Positions 1 through 5,106 of a stretch of 5,106 nucleotides of DNA are shown here, one piece after another. The stretch is from positions 1 through 5,106 of the forward strand of contig JALNWC010000232.1 in the NCBI GenBank assembly GCA_023231075.1, given 5' to 3'. The stretch is from Rhodoferax sp. (lineage in GTDB: Bacteria; Pseudomonadota; Gammaproteobacteria; Burkholderiales; Burkholderiaceae_C). How positions within the stretch are numbered: position 1 is the stretch's first letter; each line of letters opens with the position of its first letter. A program made the position numbers and the translations under genes. The notes below the pieces were generated by a model, which did no database searches, had not been told where the DNA came from, and was given only the letters and a program-made list of their open reading frames with translations.

Positions 1-1
1 G

Positions 2-814
2 AGTGTCTTTTCGCGCGCCAATCAGATCGCGCTCACGGTGGTGGACTGCGGTGTCAACCATGATTTTCTGGCGGGTTTGCCTGCCGGTGCCGAACGCCCG
101 GGGCTGCGGGTCTGCAAGGTGCCGGGTGGCGAACAAGGCACGGCCGACACCAGTGAACAAGCCGCCATGACCGCGCAGCAATGCCAGCAGGCCCTGCAAA
201 ACGGCATCAATCTGGTCAAGACGCTGCCGGGCAACGCGCTGTTGCTCGGCGAGATGGGCATTGGCAACACCTCGGCGGCATCGCTGCTGCTGGCGCGCCT
301 GGCCGGTCTTGACATTGAACTCTGCACCGGCGCCGGAACGGGCCTGGATGCTGAAGCCGTGCAGCGCAAAACCGCCATTTTGCGCGAGGTGCTGGCGCGC
401 CACCCGCAGGCACAAGCGCCGCTGGACGCGCTGGCGGCCTTGGGTGGTTTCGAGATTGCCACCATGGTCGGTGCCGTGTTGCAGGCGGCGCATGAGCGCC
501 GCGTGATTGTGGTGGACGGCTTCATCGCCAGCAGCGCGGTGCTGGTGGCGCATGCCTTGCAACCGCTGGTGCTGCAGGCTTGTGTGTTTGCGCACCGCTC
601 GGGTGAACGCGGCCATGAGTTCATGCTGCAATACCTGGGCGCGCAGGCTTTGCTGGACCTGGGCTTGCGCCTGGGCGAAGGCTCGGGTGCCGCGCTGGCC
701 TGGCCGCTGTTGCAGGCCGCCTGCGCCATGCTGCGCGAGATGGCCAGTTTCGAGTCGGCCGGGGTGTCGGAAAAGGACGCGGAAAAGGTCTCGGACCCAG
801 TCGAATCGGTATAA
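2..814 (+). CDS. cobT: Nicotinate-nucleotide--dimethylbenzimidazole phosphoribosyltransferase CobT (5' partial)
   Basis: CobT transfers ribose phosphate from nicotinate mononucleotide to 5,6-dimethylbenzimidazole, giving alpha-ribazole phosphate for the lower ligand of cobalamin; it is a cytoplasmic enzyme. The frame is open from the left edge (position 2) and gives 270 residues. The family is usually about 350 residues, so roughly 80 N-terminal residues lie outside the window. Visible hallmarks (numbered from the first codon here) are VDCGVNHDF near residues 14-22, the GEMGIGNTSAA signature at 83-93, VVDGFIASSA at 170-179, and AHRSGERGHEF at 197-207. The Glu at residue 202 (codon 605-607) aligns by motif with the catalytic base known from Salmonella CobT, and the Glu at 84 lies in the other conserved active-site motif. 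The tail after ASFESAGVS is a short charged stretch, poorly conserved in the family. The enzyme appears intact as far as it can be seen. cobS or cobC, often adjacent to cobT, does not follow it here. Confidence 0.96.
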   Translation, partial: SVFSRANQIALTVVDCGVNHDFLAGLPAGAERPGLRVCKVPGGEQGTADTSEQAAMTAQQCQQALQNGINLVKTLPGNALLLGEMGIGNTSAASLLLARLAGLDIELCTGAGTGLDAEAVQRKTAILREVLARHPQAQAPLDALAALGGFEIATMVGAVLQAAHERRVIVVDGFIASSAVLVAHALQPLVLQACVFAHRSGERGHEFMLQYLGAQALLDLGLRLGEGSGAALAWPLLQAACAMLREMASFESAGVSEKDAEKVSDPVESV

Positions 815-831
815 GGTTTGACGCCAACCTT
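813..831 (+). repeat. Small inverted repeat overlapping the cobT stop codon
   Basis: AAGGTT (813-818) and AACCTT (826-831) form a perfect 6-bp stem around a 7-nt loop, starting inside the cobT TAA. No U-run follows directly; the nearest T5 is at 853-857. It may be a weak 3'-end structure for cobT mRNA, but it does not meet the usual pattern of an intrinsic terminator and could be chance. Confidence 0.3.
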
Positions 832-947
832 GCCACTGAATGCCATGCCCCATTTTTCCTGCAGTTCATCCGCCACTATTTGCTGCGCCTGCGATTTTTG
901 TCGGGGCTGTGTCGGCGCTGTCCAGACAGTTTAGGTTTGGCCGCTAA

Positions 948-980
948 ATTGACATATTGTGAGTCATATTGACGTACAAT
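948..980 (+). promoter_or_regulatory. Tandem repeats, candidate operator for the RHH antitoxin
   Basis: Two near-identical 9-mers, GACATATTG (951-959) and GTCATATTG (963-971), differ at one base and are 12 bp apart. A second pair, ATTGAC at 948-953 and 968-973, is 20 bp apart. ATTGT (956-960) and ACAAT (976-980) also form an inverted pair. Ribbon-helix-helix antitoxins bind short repeated sites in their own promoters, and these repeats overlap the candidate promoter. Autorepression by the DUF1778 protein, with conditional cooperativity from the toxin, is inferred from the family and not shown by the sequence. Confidence 0.4.
949..980 (+). promoter_or_regulatory. Candidate sigma-70 promoter of the TA/Wadjet gene cluster
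   Basis: A consensus -35 hexamer TTGACA lies at 949-954 and a -10-like TACAAT at 975-980. The spacer is 20 bp, longer than the 16-18 bp optimum, so the pairing is not ideal. No better -10 was found at 17 bp. The stretch is clearly more AT-rich than the genes on either side and lies 24 nt upstream of the antitoxin ATG, as expected for a TA promoter. Another element may be the real -35 or -10. Confidence 0.4.
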
Positions 981-991
981 TTTGCGCATTC

Positions 992-997
992 AAGGAG
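992..997 (+). promoter_or_regulatory. Ribosome binding site of the antitoxin gene
   Basis: AAGGAG ends 6 nt before the ATG at 1004. This strong Shine-Dalgarno fixes the antitoxin start at 1004 and argues against the in-frame GTG at 959, which lies inside the candidate operator. Confidence 0.8.
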
Positions 998-1003
998 TTC
1001 ACC

Positions 1004-1285
1004 ATGCCATCCATATCCACTCGCCGCCCGAGCACCGACTCTGCCCGCATCAACTTGCGCACCAGCCCCGAAGCCAAGGCGCTGATCGAGCGTGCCGCTG
1101 CGCTGATGGGCACCACGATGTCGGGTTTCATGCTGCAAAGCGCTTACGAATTGGCGAGCCAGGTGGTGGCAGAGCAGGAGACGCTAACGCTGTCTGACCG
1201 TGACCGGGATGCCTTTTTGGCCGTGCTGGCAAACCCACCCAAACCGACCCAGGCGCTGATCGACCTGCTGAAACTCACGGCATGA
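1004..1285 (+). CDS. tacA: DUF1778 ribbon-helix-helix antitoxin (TacA-like)
   Basis: This 93-residue protein is the likely antitoxin of the downstream GNAT toxin. It should neutralise the acetyltransferase by direct binding and repress the shared promoter as a dimer. Residues about 13-55 carry the DUF1778 ribbon-helix-helix core: a short beta strand (ARINLRTS, 14-21) followed by helices with the family pattern PEAKALIERAAALMGTTMSGF. The C-terminal segment (about 61-93, LTLSDRDRDAFLAVLANPPKP and onward) matches the family's toxin-wrapping tail with its typical LSDxDxxxFLxxLxNPPxP pattern. Length is typical (about 90-100 residues). The ATG at 1004 is chosen because AAGGAG sits 6 nt upstream. 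The stop TGA overlaps the toxin ATG (ATGA, 1282-1285), implying translational coupling. The symbol follows the Salmonella TacA family and is by homology only. Confidence 0.9.
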   Translation: MPSISTRRPSTDSARINLRTSPEAKALIERAAALMGTTMSGFMLQSAYELASQVVAEQETLTLSDRDRDAFLAVLANPPKPTQALIDLLKLTA

Positions 1286-1806
1286 ATTTGCTCGTCACCG
1301 AGCTGGCACCGCGGCATGACCGCGCGAACTTTGATTGTGGCGAGCCCGCGTTGAACCAGTTTTTGCAGCGCCTTGCGCGTCAGCAGTCGGCCCGTGATTT
1401 CAGCAAGACTTATGTGGCTTGCCAGCCTGATTTGCCACAGATTTTTGGCTTTTACGCCATCAGCTCGGGTTCGATCGACTTCGCCCATTGGTCGACGGAA
1501 TTGCGTTTGCCACGTTACCCGGTACCGGTGGCGCGTTTGGGGCGTCTGGCGGTGGACACCCGCGCTCAAGCGCAGGGCATTGGGCGGGTGCTGCTGAGTC
1601 ACGCGGTCAATCTGGCGCTGATGCTCTCAGCCCATATCGGCCTGTATGCCTTGGTGGTGGATGCCAAAGATGAAGCGGCTGCCGCGTTTTACATCCGCCA
1701 CGGGTTTGTCTGCTTTCCGGACCGACCGCTGAAGCTGTTTTTGAGCCTGGATGTCGCACGCCAGGCATGCCCGGCGACAGCCGTCACCCCGGGAGCCCCT
1801 CATTAA
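1282..1806 (+). CDS. tacT: GNAT-family acetyltransferase toxin (TacT-like)
   Basis: A 174-residue GCN5-related N-acetyltransferase, the toxin partner of the DUF1778 protein. Characterised TacT/AtaT-type toxins acetylate the amino acid on charged tRNAs and block translation. Visible features are the family N-terminus with FDCGEPALNQFL (17-28), the TYVAC strand (43-47), acetyl-CoA loop motif A RLGRLAVDTRAQAQGIG (85-101, with Q96-x-x-G99-x-G101), and FYIRHGF (136-142). Tyr137 in that last motif is the expected catalytic tyrosine. All key elements are present, so the toxin looks active. No Shine-Dalgarno precedes the ATG; translation probably re-initiates at the ATGA overlap with the antitoxin. 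The last ~18 residues, after the LFLSLD strand, look like an extra tail compared with the usual ~160-residue toxin, and they overlap the next gene. The substrate tRNA cannot be read from the sequence. Confidence 0.9.
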   Translation: MNLLVTELAPRHDRANFDCGEPALNQFLQRLARQQSARDFSKTYVACQPDLPQIFGFYAISSGSIDFAHWSTELRLPRYPVPVARLGRLAVDTRAQAQGIGRVLLSHAVNLALMLSAHIGLYALVVDAKDEAAAAFYIRHGFVCFPDRPLKLFLSLDVARQACPATAVTPGAPH

Positions 1807-3241
1807 GCTCGACTACGCCATGGTGGACGCCCTGCGCCGCCAGCACCCGGCCTGGCGCTTGCTGGTGGCCGACCACGCGCCGCTGATTGCCAGCTTTTTG
1901 CAGCGCACCTTTGTCGAGCCCAATGTGCGCGTGATGGCGCAGTCGGCGCTGGTCGAGGCGCTGGAAGACACACTGTTCGGCCTGCGCGAGCAGCTGGGCG
2001 AACAGGCTTTTCCCAAGGGCGCCAGCGAATATCTGAACGACTGGGCGGCGCTGGAGCGCGGCTGGTTGCGCAAGTTTTACCCGCCCGGCAGTGATGAAGT
2101 CCACTTTGATCTGACGCCGGCCACCGAGCGCGCCCTGAGCTGGTTGGCCAGCCTGACCGATCGTGCGTTTGTCGGCACCGAGTCGCGCCTGCTGACGCTG
2201 TTTGACCTGCTGCAGCAAATGCGCCAGGGCAGCGAGACCGACCCGCAGGCCCGTGTGCGCGAGCTGCACAAACGCCGCGACGCCATCGACGACGACATTG
2301 CCCGGGTGCTGGCGGGCAACATGCCCCTGCTCGACGACACCGCGCTGCGCGAGCGTTTCATGCACTTCACCGCGCTGGCGCGTGAGCTGCTGACCGATTT
2401 CCGCGAGGTCGAGCACAACTTTCGCGCACTCGACCGCAGCGTGCGCGAGCGCATCGCGCTGTGGCAGGGGGCCAAGGGCGCCTTGCTGCAAGCCATTTTG
2501 GGCGAGCGCGATGCCATTGCCGAGTCGGACCAAGGCAAGAGTTTCCGCGCCTTCTGGGACTTTTTGATGTCGCAGTCGCGCCAGGACGAGCTCACCCAAT
2601 TGCTCGAAGACGTGATGGCGCTGCCCCCGGTGGCGGGTTTGCAGCCCGACCCGCGCCTCAGGCGCGTGCACTACGACTGGCTCGATGCCGGCGAGCACGC
2701 GCAGGCCACGGTGGCCTTGCTGTCGCAGCAGTTGCGCCGTTTTCTGGACGACCAGGCCTGGCTGGAGAACCGCCGCATCATGGACATCGTGCGCAGCATC
2801 GAGGCGCGCGCACTCGGCGTGCGCGACCAAATGCCACCGGGTGATTTCATGACCATCGACGAGCAGAGCGCCAGCGTCACGCTGCCGATGGAGCGCCCGC
2901 TCTACACCCCGCCGGCCAAACTGGTGCTCGACAACCTGACGCTGCTGGCCGGCGAGGGCGAGCTCGACACCACGGCGCTGTTTGACCAGGTGCGCATCGA
3001 CAAGGCGCTGCTGGCCGGCCAGGTGCGCCAGATGCTGCAACAGCGCGCGCAAGTCACTTTGAGCGAGGTGCTGACCGAGCACCCGCTGCAACAAGGTCTG
3101 GGCGAGTTGGTGGCCTATTTGCAACTGGCCAGCGAATCGGCGCAAGCCGTGGTGGACGAGGCGGTGCTGGAGACGGTGCAGTGGCCGACCGAGACCGGCA
3201 CCCGCCAGGCCCGCCTGCCCAGGGTGATCTTTGTAAGGTGA
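1751..3241 (+). CDS. jetA: Wadjet type I protein JetA (DUF3375, MukF-like kleisin)
   Basis: JetA is the kleisin-like subunit of the Wadjet SMC complex, bridging the JetC ATPase heads and holding JetB. With the start used here it is 496 residues, normal for type I JetA. Characteristic DUF3375 segments are DYAMVDALRR and HPAWRLL (21-38), APLIASFL (43-50), FDLTPATERALSWL (119-132), FVGTESRLLTLF (140-151), LLTDFREVEHNFRALDR (213-229), SDQGKSFRAFWDFLM (259-273) and RPLYTPP (382-388). It is rich in helices and charged residues, with no signal peptide or membrane segment. The start is uncertain. ATG 1751 gives about 20 non-conserved residues before the conserved DYA and overlaps the toxin gene by 56 nt. 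ATG 1820 would trim into the conserved N-terminus and has no Shine-Dalgarno. A GGGAG at 1791-1795 sits 6 nt before an ATT at 1802. The stop overlaps jetB by 1 nt. Confidence 0.93.
   Translation: MSHARHARRQPSPREPLIKLDYAMVDALRRQHPAWRLLVADHAPLIASFLQRTFVEPNVRVMAQSALVEALEDTLFGLREQLGEQAFPKGASEYLNDWAALERGWLRKFYPPGSDEVHFDLTPATERALSWLASLTDRAFVGTESRLLTLFDLLQQMRQGSETDPQARVRELHKRRDAIDDDIARVLAGNMPLLDDTALRERFMHFTALARELLTDFREVEHNFRALDRSVRERIALWQGAKGALLQAILGERDAIAESDQGKSFRAFWDFLMSQSRQDELTQLLEDVMALPPVAGLQPDPRLRRVHYDWLDAGEHAQATVALLSQQLRRFLDDQAWLENRRIMDIVRSIEARALGVRDQMPPGDFMTIDEQSASVTLPMERPLYTPPAKLVLDNLTLLAGEGELDTTALFDQVRIDKALLAGQVRQMLQQRAQVTLSEVLTEHPLQQGLGELVAYLQLASESAQAVVDEAVLETVQWPTETGTRQARLPRVIFVR
3234..3238 (+). 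promoter_or_regulatory. Ribosome binding site of jetB
   Basis: TAAGG, inside the last codons of jetA, lies 2 nt before ATG 3241 and 5 nt before the second ATG at 3244. The spacing slightly favours 3244, a one-residue difference. Either choice is coupled to the jetA TGA at 3239-3241. Confidence 0.5.
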
Positions 3242-4038
3242 TGATGGAAACCACAAACCCGATGGCAGACCCGATGACCGGTCCGGCCGCAAGCCCGGCC
3301 CCGAACACCGACTTGTTTGGCGTGCCCGACATGGCGGCGCTGCCAAAGCCAAAACCGCCCAAACCGGTGCCTGAGACGGCGTCAAAAAATGCCCCGGAAG
3401 CAGTCACCCCCGATGCCGCCAAGCCCGGCTACGACCTCACCGCCCTGGTGATTCCGCTGCTCAAAAGCGTGCTTTACCGCGACGACGACCCGGCGCTGTG
3501 GGCCGCCCTGCTGGCGCTGCAAGCGCGCGTGCGCGACCATGTGGCGGTGCTGGCGCTCGACTTGGTGCTGGACGAATCCGAGGGCTATGCCTTTCTGAAA
3601 GCCCGCCCCGACCCCGAAGATGAGGCCGCAGCCAAGCCACCGCGGCTGGTGGCACGGCGCCCCTTGAGCTTTCAGCTCAGCCTGCTGCTGGCCTTGTTGC
3701 GCAAAAAACTGGTCGAGTTCGATGCCAGCGGCGGCGACACGCGGCTGGTGTTGTCGCTGGAGGCGGTGGTCGAGCTGGTGCGCGTGTTCTCGCCCGTCAG
3801 CAGCAACGAGGCGCGCCTGATGGACCAGGTGCAAACCCAGCTCAACAAACTCATCGAGCTGGGTTTTGTGCGCAAACTCAAAGCCGTCAGCACCCGCGCG
3901 GCCAGCCCCGACTACGAGGTGCAACGCATTTTGAAAGCCTTTGTCGATGCCCAATGGCTGGCCGATTTTGACGCCCGGCTGGCCAGCTACCAGGCGCACC
4001 TGGCGAATTCGGCAGCAGACGGAGGTCAGGATGACTGA
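3241..4038 (+). CDS. jetB: Wadjet type I protein JetB (DUF4194, MukE-like)
   Basis: JetB is the MukE-like winged-helix (KITE-type) subunit that binds the JetA kleisin in the Wadjet complex and contacts DNA. The protein has 265 residues. Residues 1-63 are rich in Pro, Ala and Lys (for example PKPKPPKPVPE at 35-45) and look disordered. The DUF4194 domain follows from about residue 64: DLTALVIPLLKSVLYRDDDP, a helix with LALQARVRDHVAVLALDLVLD, then RPLSFQLSLLLALLRKKLVEFD (140-161). Winged-helix-like elements end in DQVQTQLNKLIELGFVRKL (195-213) and YEVQRILKAFVDAQWL (225-240), both typical of the family. The start at 3241 overlaps the jetA TGA by one base. An upstream in-frame GTG at 3181 is rejected because it would overlap jetA by about 60 nt with no supporting ribosome site. 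The stop overlaps jetC by 8 nt. Confidence 0.92.
   Translation: MMETTNPMADPMTGPAASPAPNTDLFGVPDMAALPKPKPPKPVPETASKNAPEAVTPDAAKPGYDLTALVIPLLKSVLYRDDDPALWAALLALQARVRDHVAVLALDLVLDESEGYAFLKARPDPEDEAAAKPPRLVARRPLSFQLSLLLALLRKKLVEFDASGGDTRLVLSLEAVVELVRVFSPVSSNEARLMDQVQTQLNKLIELGFVRKLKAVSTRAASPDYEVQRILKAFVDAQWLADFDARLASYQAHLANSAADGGQDD
4021..4026 (+). promoter_or_regulatory. Ribosome binding site of jetC
   Basis: GGAGGT within the end of jetB lies 4 nt before ATG 4031. This strong site decides the jetC start over the in-frame ATG at 4046. Confidence 0.8.
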
Positions 4039-5106
4039 TGCACTGATGCCCGGCGAACTCGACTTTGCCAGTTCTGAGACGCTGGCCGGCTTCCGGCTGA
4101 TGCGCCTGGAGGTGTTCAACTGGGGCACCTTTGACAAACGCGTGTGGGTGTTTCGCCCGGACGGCAAAAACGCCTTGCTGACCGGCGACATCGGCTCGGG
4201 CAAATCGACGCTGGTCGACGCCGTGACCACGCTGCTGGTGCCCGCGCAACGCATTGCCTACAACAAGGCGGCCGGGGCCGACGCCAAAGAGCGCACGCTG
4301 CGCTCCTATGTGCTGGGGTATTACAAGTCCGAGCGCAATGAGGGCAGCGGCAGCGCCCGCCCGGTGGCGCTGCGCGACACGCGCAGTTATTCGGTCATTC
4401 TGGGCGTTTTTCATAACGCCGGGTTTGACAAAACCGTCACGCTGGCGCAGGTGTTCTGGTGCCGCGAGGCCACGGGTCAGCCCGAGCGCTTTTACGCGGT
4501 GGCCGAGTCGCGCTTAAGCATCGCCGACGACTTCGGCCACTTTGGCAGCAGCATCGAGCCCTTGAAGAAGCGCTTGCGCAAAACCGGCGTGGCGCTGTTT
4601 GACAGCTTTCCGCCCTACAGCGCGCAGTCGCGGCGCCTGCTGGGTGGTTTGAGCGAGCAGGCGCTGGAGCTGTTTTTGCAGACCGTGTCGATGAAGTCGG
4701 TGGGCAACCTGACCGACTTTGTGCGCCAGCACATGCTGGAGCCCTTTGACGTGGCGCCGCGGGTGGCGGCGCTGATTGCGCATTTTGACGACCTGAACCG
4801 CGCCCATGCGGCCGTGCTCAAGGCCAAGCAGCAGCTCGACTTGCTGAACCCCCTGGTGGCCGACTGCGACCGCCATGCCGCCGTGCTGGCCGCCGCCGAC
4901 GAGCTGCGCGCCTGCCGCGAGGGGCTGCGTGATTACTTCAGCCGCCTGAAACTGGGCCTGATCGACCTGCGCCTGAACAATTTGAACGACGAGCTGCGCC
5001 GCGACAGCGCCAAAGTGACACAGCTCGAAGACCAACAAGAACAACAGCGCCTGCAGGAGCGCGAACTGCGCCAGGCGCTGGCCACCAGCGGTGGCGACCG
5101 GCTGGC
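4031..5106 (+). CDS. jetC: Wadjet type I SMC-like ATPase JetC (3' partial)
   Basis: JetC is the MukB/SMC-like motor of Wadjet: two copies dimerise through ATP-bound heads and drive loop extrusion on circular DNA. The window contains the first 358 residues of a protein usually around 1,100. After a short N-terminus comes the head strand LMRLEVFNWGTFD (23-35), typical of MukB/JetC. The Walker A motif GDIGSGKST (52-60) has the P-loop Lys58 intact. Further conserved head segments are ERTLRSYVLGYYKSE (87-101), DSFPPYSAQSRRLLG (191-205) and MKSVGNLTDFVRQHMLEP (221-238). From about residue 245 the sequence turns into heptad-like, Glu/Gln/Leu/Arg-rich helices (DLNRAHAAVLKAKQQLD; QLEDQQEQQRLQERELRQAL), the start of the long coiled coil. 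The ABC signature and Walker B, expected near the C-terminus, are beyond the edge. The start overlaps jetB by 8 nt (ATGACTGA) behind a strong GGAGGT. The frame is open to the window end. Confidence 0.94.
   Translation, partial: MTDALMPGELDFASSETLAGFRLMRLEVFNWGTFDKRVWVFRPDGKNALLTGDIGSGKSTLVDAVTTLLVPAQRIAYNKAAGADAKERTLRSYVLGYYKSERNEGSGSARPVALRDTRSYSVILGVFHNAGFDKTVTLAQVFWCREATGQPERFYAVAESRLSIADDFGHFGSSIEPLKKRLRKTGVALFDSFPPYSAQSRRLLGGLSEQALELFLQTVSMKSVGNLTDFVRQHMLEPFDVAPRVAALIAHFDDLNRAHAAVLKAKQQLDLLNPLVADCDRHAAVLAAADELRACREGLRDYFSRLKLGLIDLRLNNLNDELRRDSAKVTQLEDQQEQQRLQERELRQALATSGGDRL

Noticed and set aside
22..876. Minus-strand open frame opposite cobT, whose first ~45 residues look protein-like
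   Set aside because: Most of it is antisense to a clear CobT coding frame and becomes Ser/Ala/Arg/Cys-rich. No ribosome site or recognised family supports the short plausible-looking start in the intergenic region.
918..929. CTGTC-CA-GACAG inverted repeat as an intrinsic terminator
   Set aside because: The loop would be only 2 nt and the stem 5 bp, with just a broken T stretch after it; not a credible terminator hairpin.
959..1003. Upstream GTG start extending the antitoxin by 15 residues
   Set aside because: It lies within the candidate promoter/operator, has no ribosome site, and adds residues not typical of DUF1778 proteins; ATG 1004 has AAGGAG at ideal spacing.
1784..3385. Long open frame on the - strand opposite jetA
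   Set aside because: It is a shadow of the GC-rich jetA codons: low-complexity, His/Gln/Arg-rich, with no family motifs, while the + strand frame matches DUF3375 throughout.
3382..4414. Minus-strand open frames opposite jetB and the jetC start
   Set aside because: They are antisense shadows with biased composition and no recognisable domain; the + strand has motif-supported genes with good ribosome sites.
4514..5044. Minus-strand open frame opposite jetC
   Set aside because: Its Gln/His/Ala-rich composition is a typical shadow of the coiled-coil coding region of jetC.
4031..5106. jetC as SbcC, RecN or a canonical SMC
   Set aside because: The NWGTFD head strand, the SVGNLTDFVRQHMLEP segment and the DUF3375-DUF4194 neighbours point to the MukB-like JetC group rather than these relatives.

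Overview
The window reads as a GC-rich betaproteobacterial chromosome segment. Codon use and protein similarity suggest Burkholderiales, perhaps Comamonadaceae, but this is inferred from style and no marker gene settles it. All genes lie on the + strand and at least four are packed head to tail with overlapping ends.

Layout. (1) Positions 2-814 hold the C-terminal three quarters of cobT, the nicotinate-nucleotide:dimethylbenzimidazole phosphoribosyltransferase of cobamide nucleotide-loop assembly. (2) Positions 815-1003 are a short, partly AT-rich intergenic region. It has a small inverted repeat at the cobT stop, then tandem repeats and promoter-like elements just upstream of the next gene. 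(3) Positions 1004-1806 hold a type II toxin-antitoxin pair: a DUF1778 ribbon-helix-helix antitoxin (TacA-like) and a GNAT acetyltransferase toxin (TacT-like), overlapping by 4 nt (ATGA). (4) From 1751 to the right edge lie three genes of a type I Wadjet (Jet) anti-plasmid system: jetA (DUF3375, MukF-like kleisin), jetB (DUF4194, MukE-like) and the start of jetC (MukB/SMC-like ATPase with a clear Walker A). jetC runs off the window; the nuclease gene jetD is not seen and is expected further right.

How it works together. JetABC belong to an SMC-type complex that, in characterised systems, extrudes loops on small circular DNA and presents it to the TOPRIM-type nuclease JetD for cleavage. The toxin-antitoxin pair sits directly upstream, with its toxin frame overlapping jetA, and no terminator is visible between them. 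One transcript from the promoter region near 950-980 could therefore carry tacA-tacT-jetA-jetB-jetC. This would place Wadjet under the autoregulated TA promoter, which is the most interesting inference here. The Wadjet family itself is already described; the possibly new element is the TA-Wadjet coupling.
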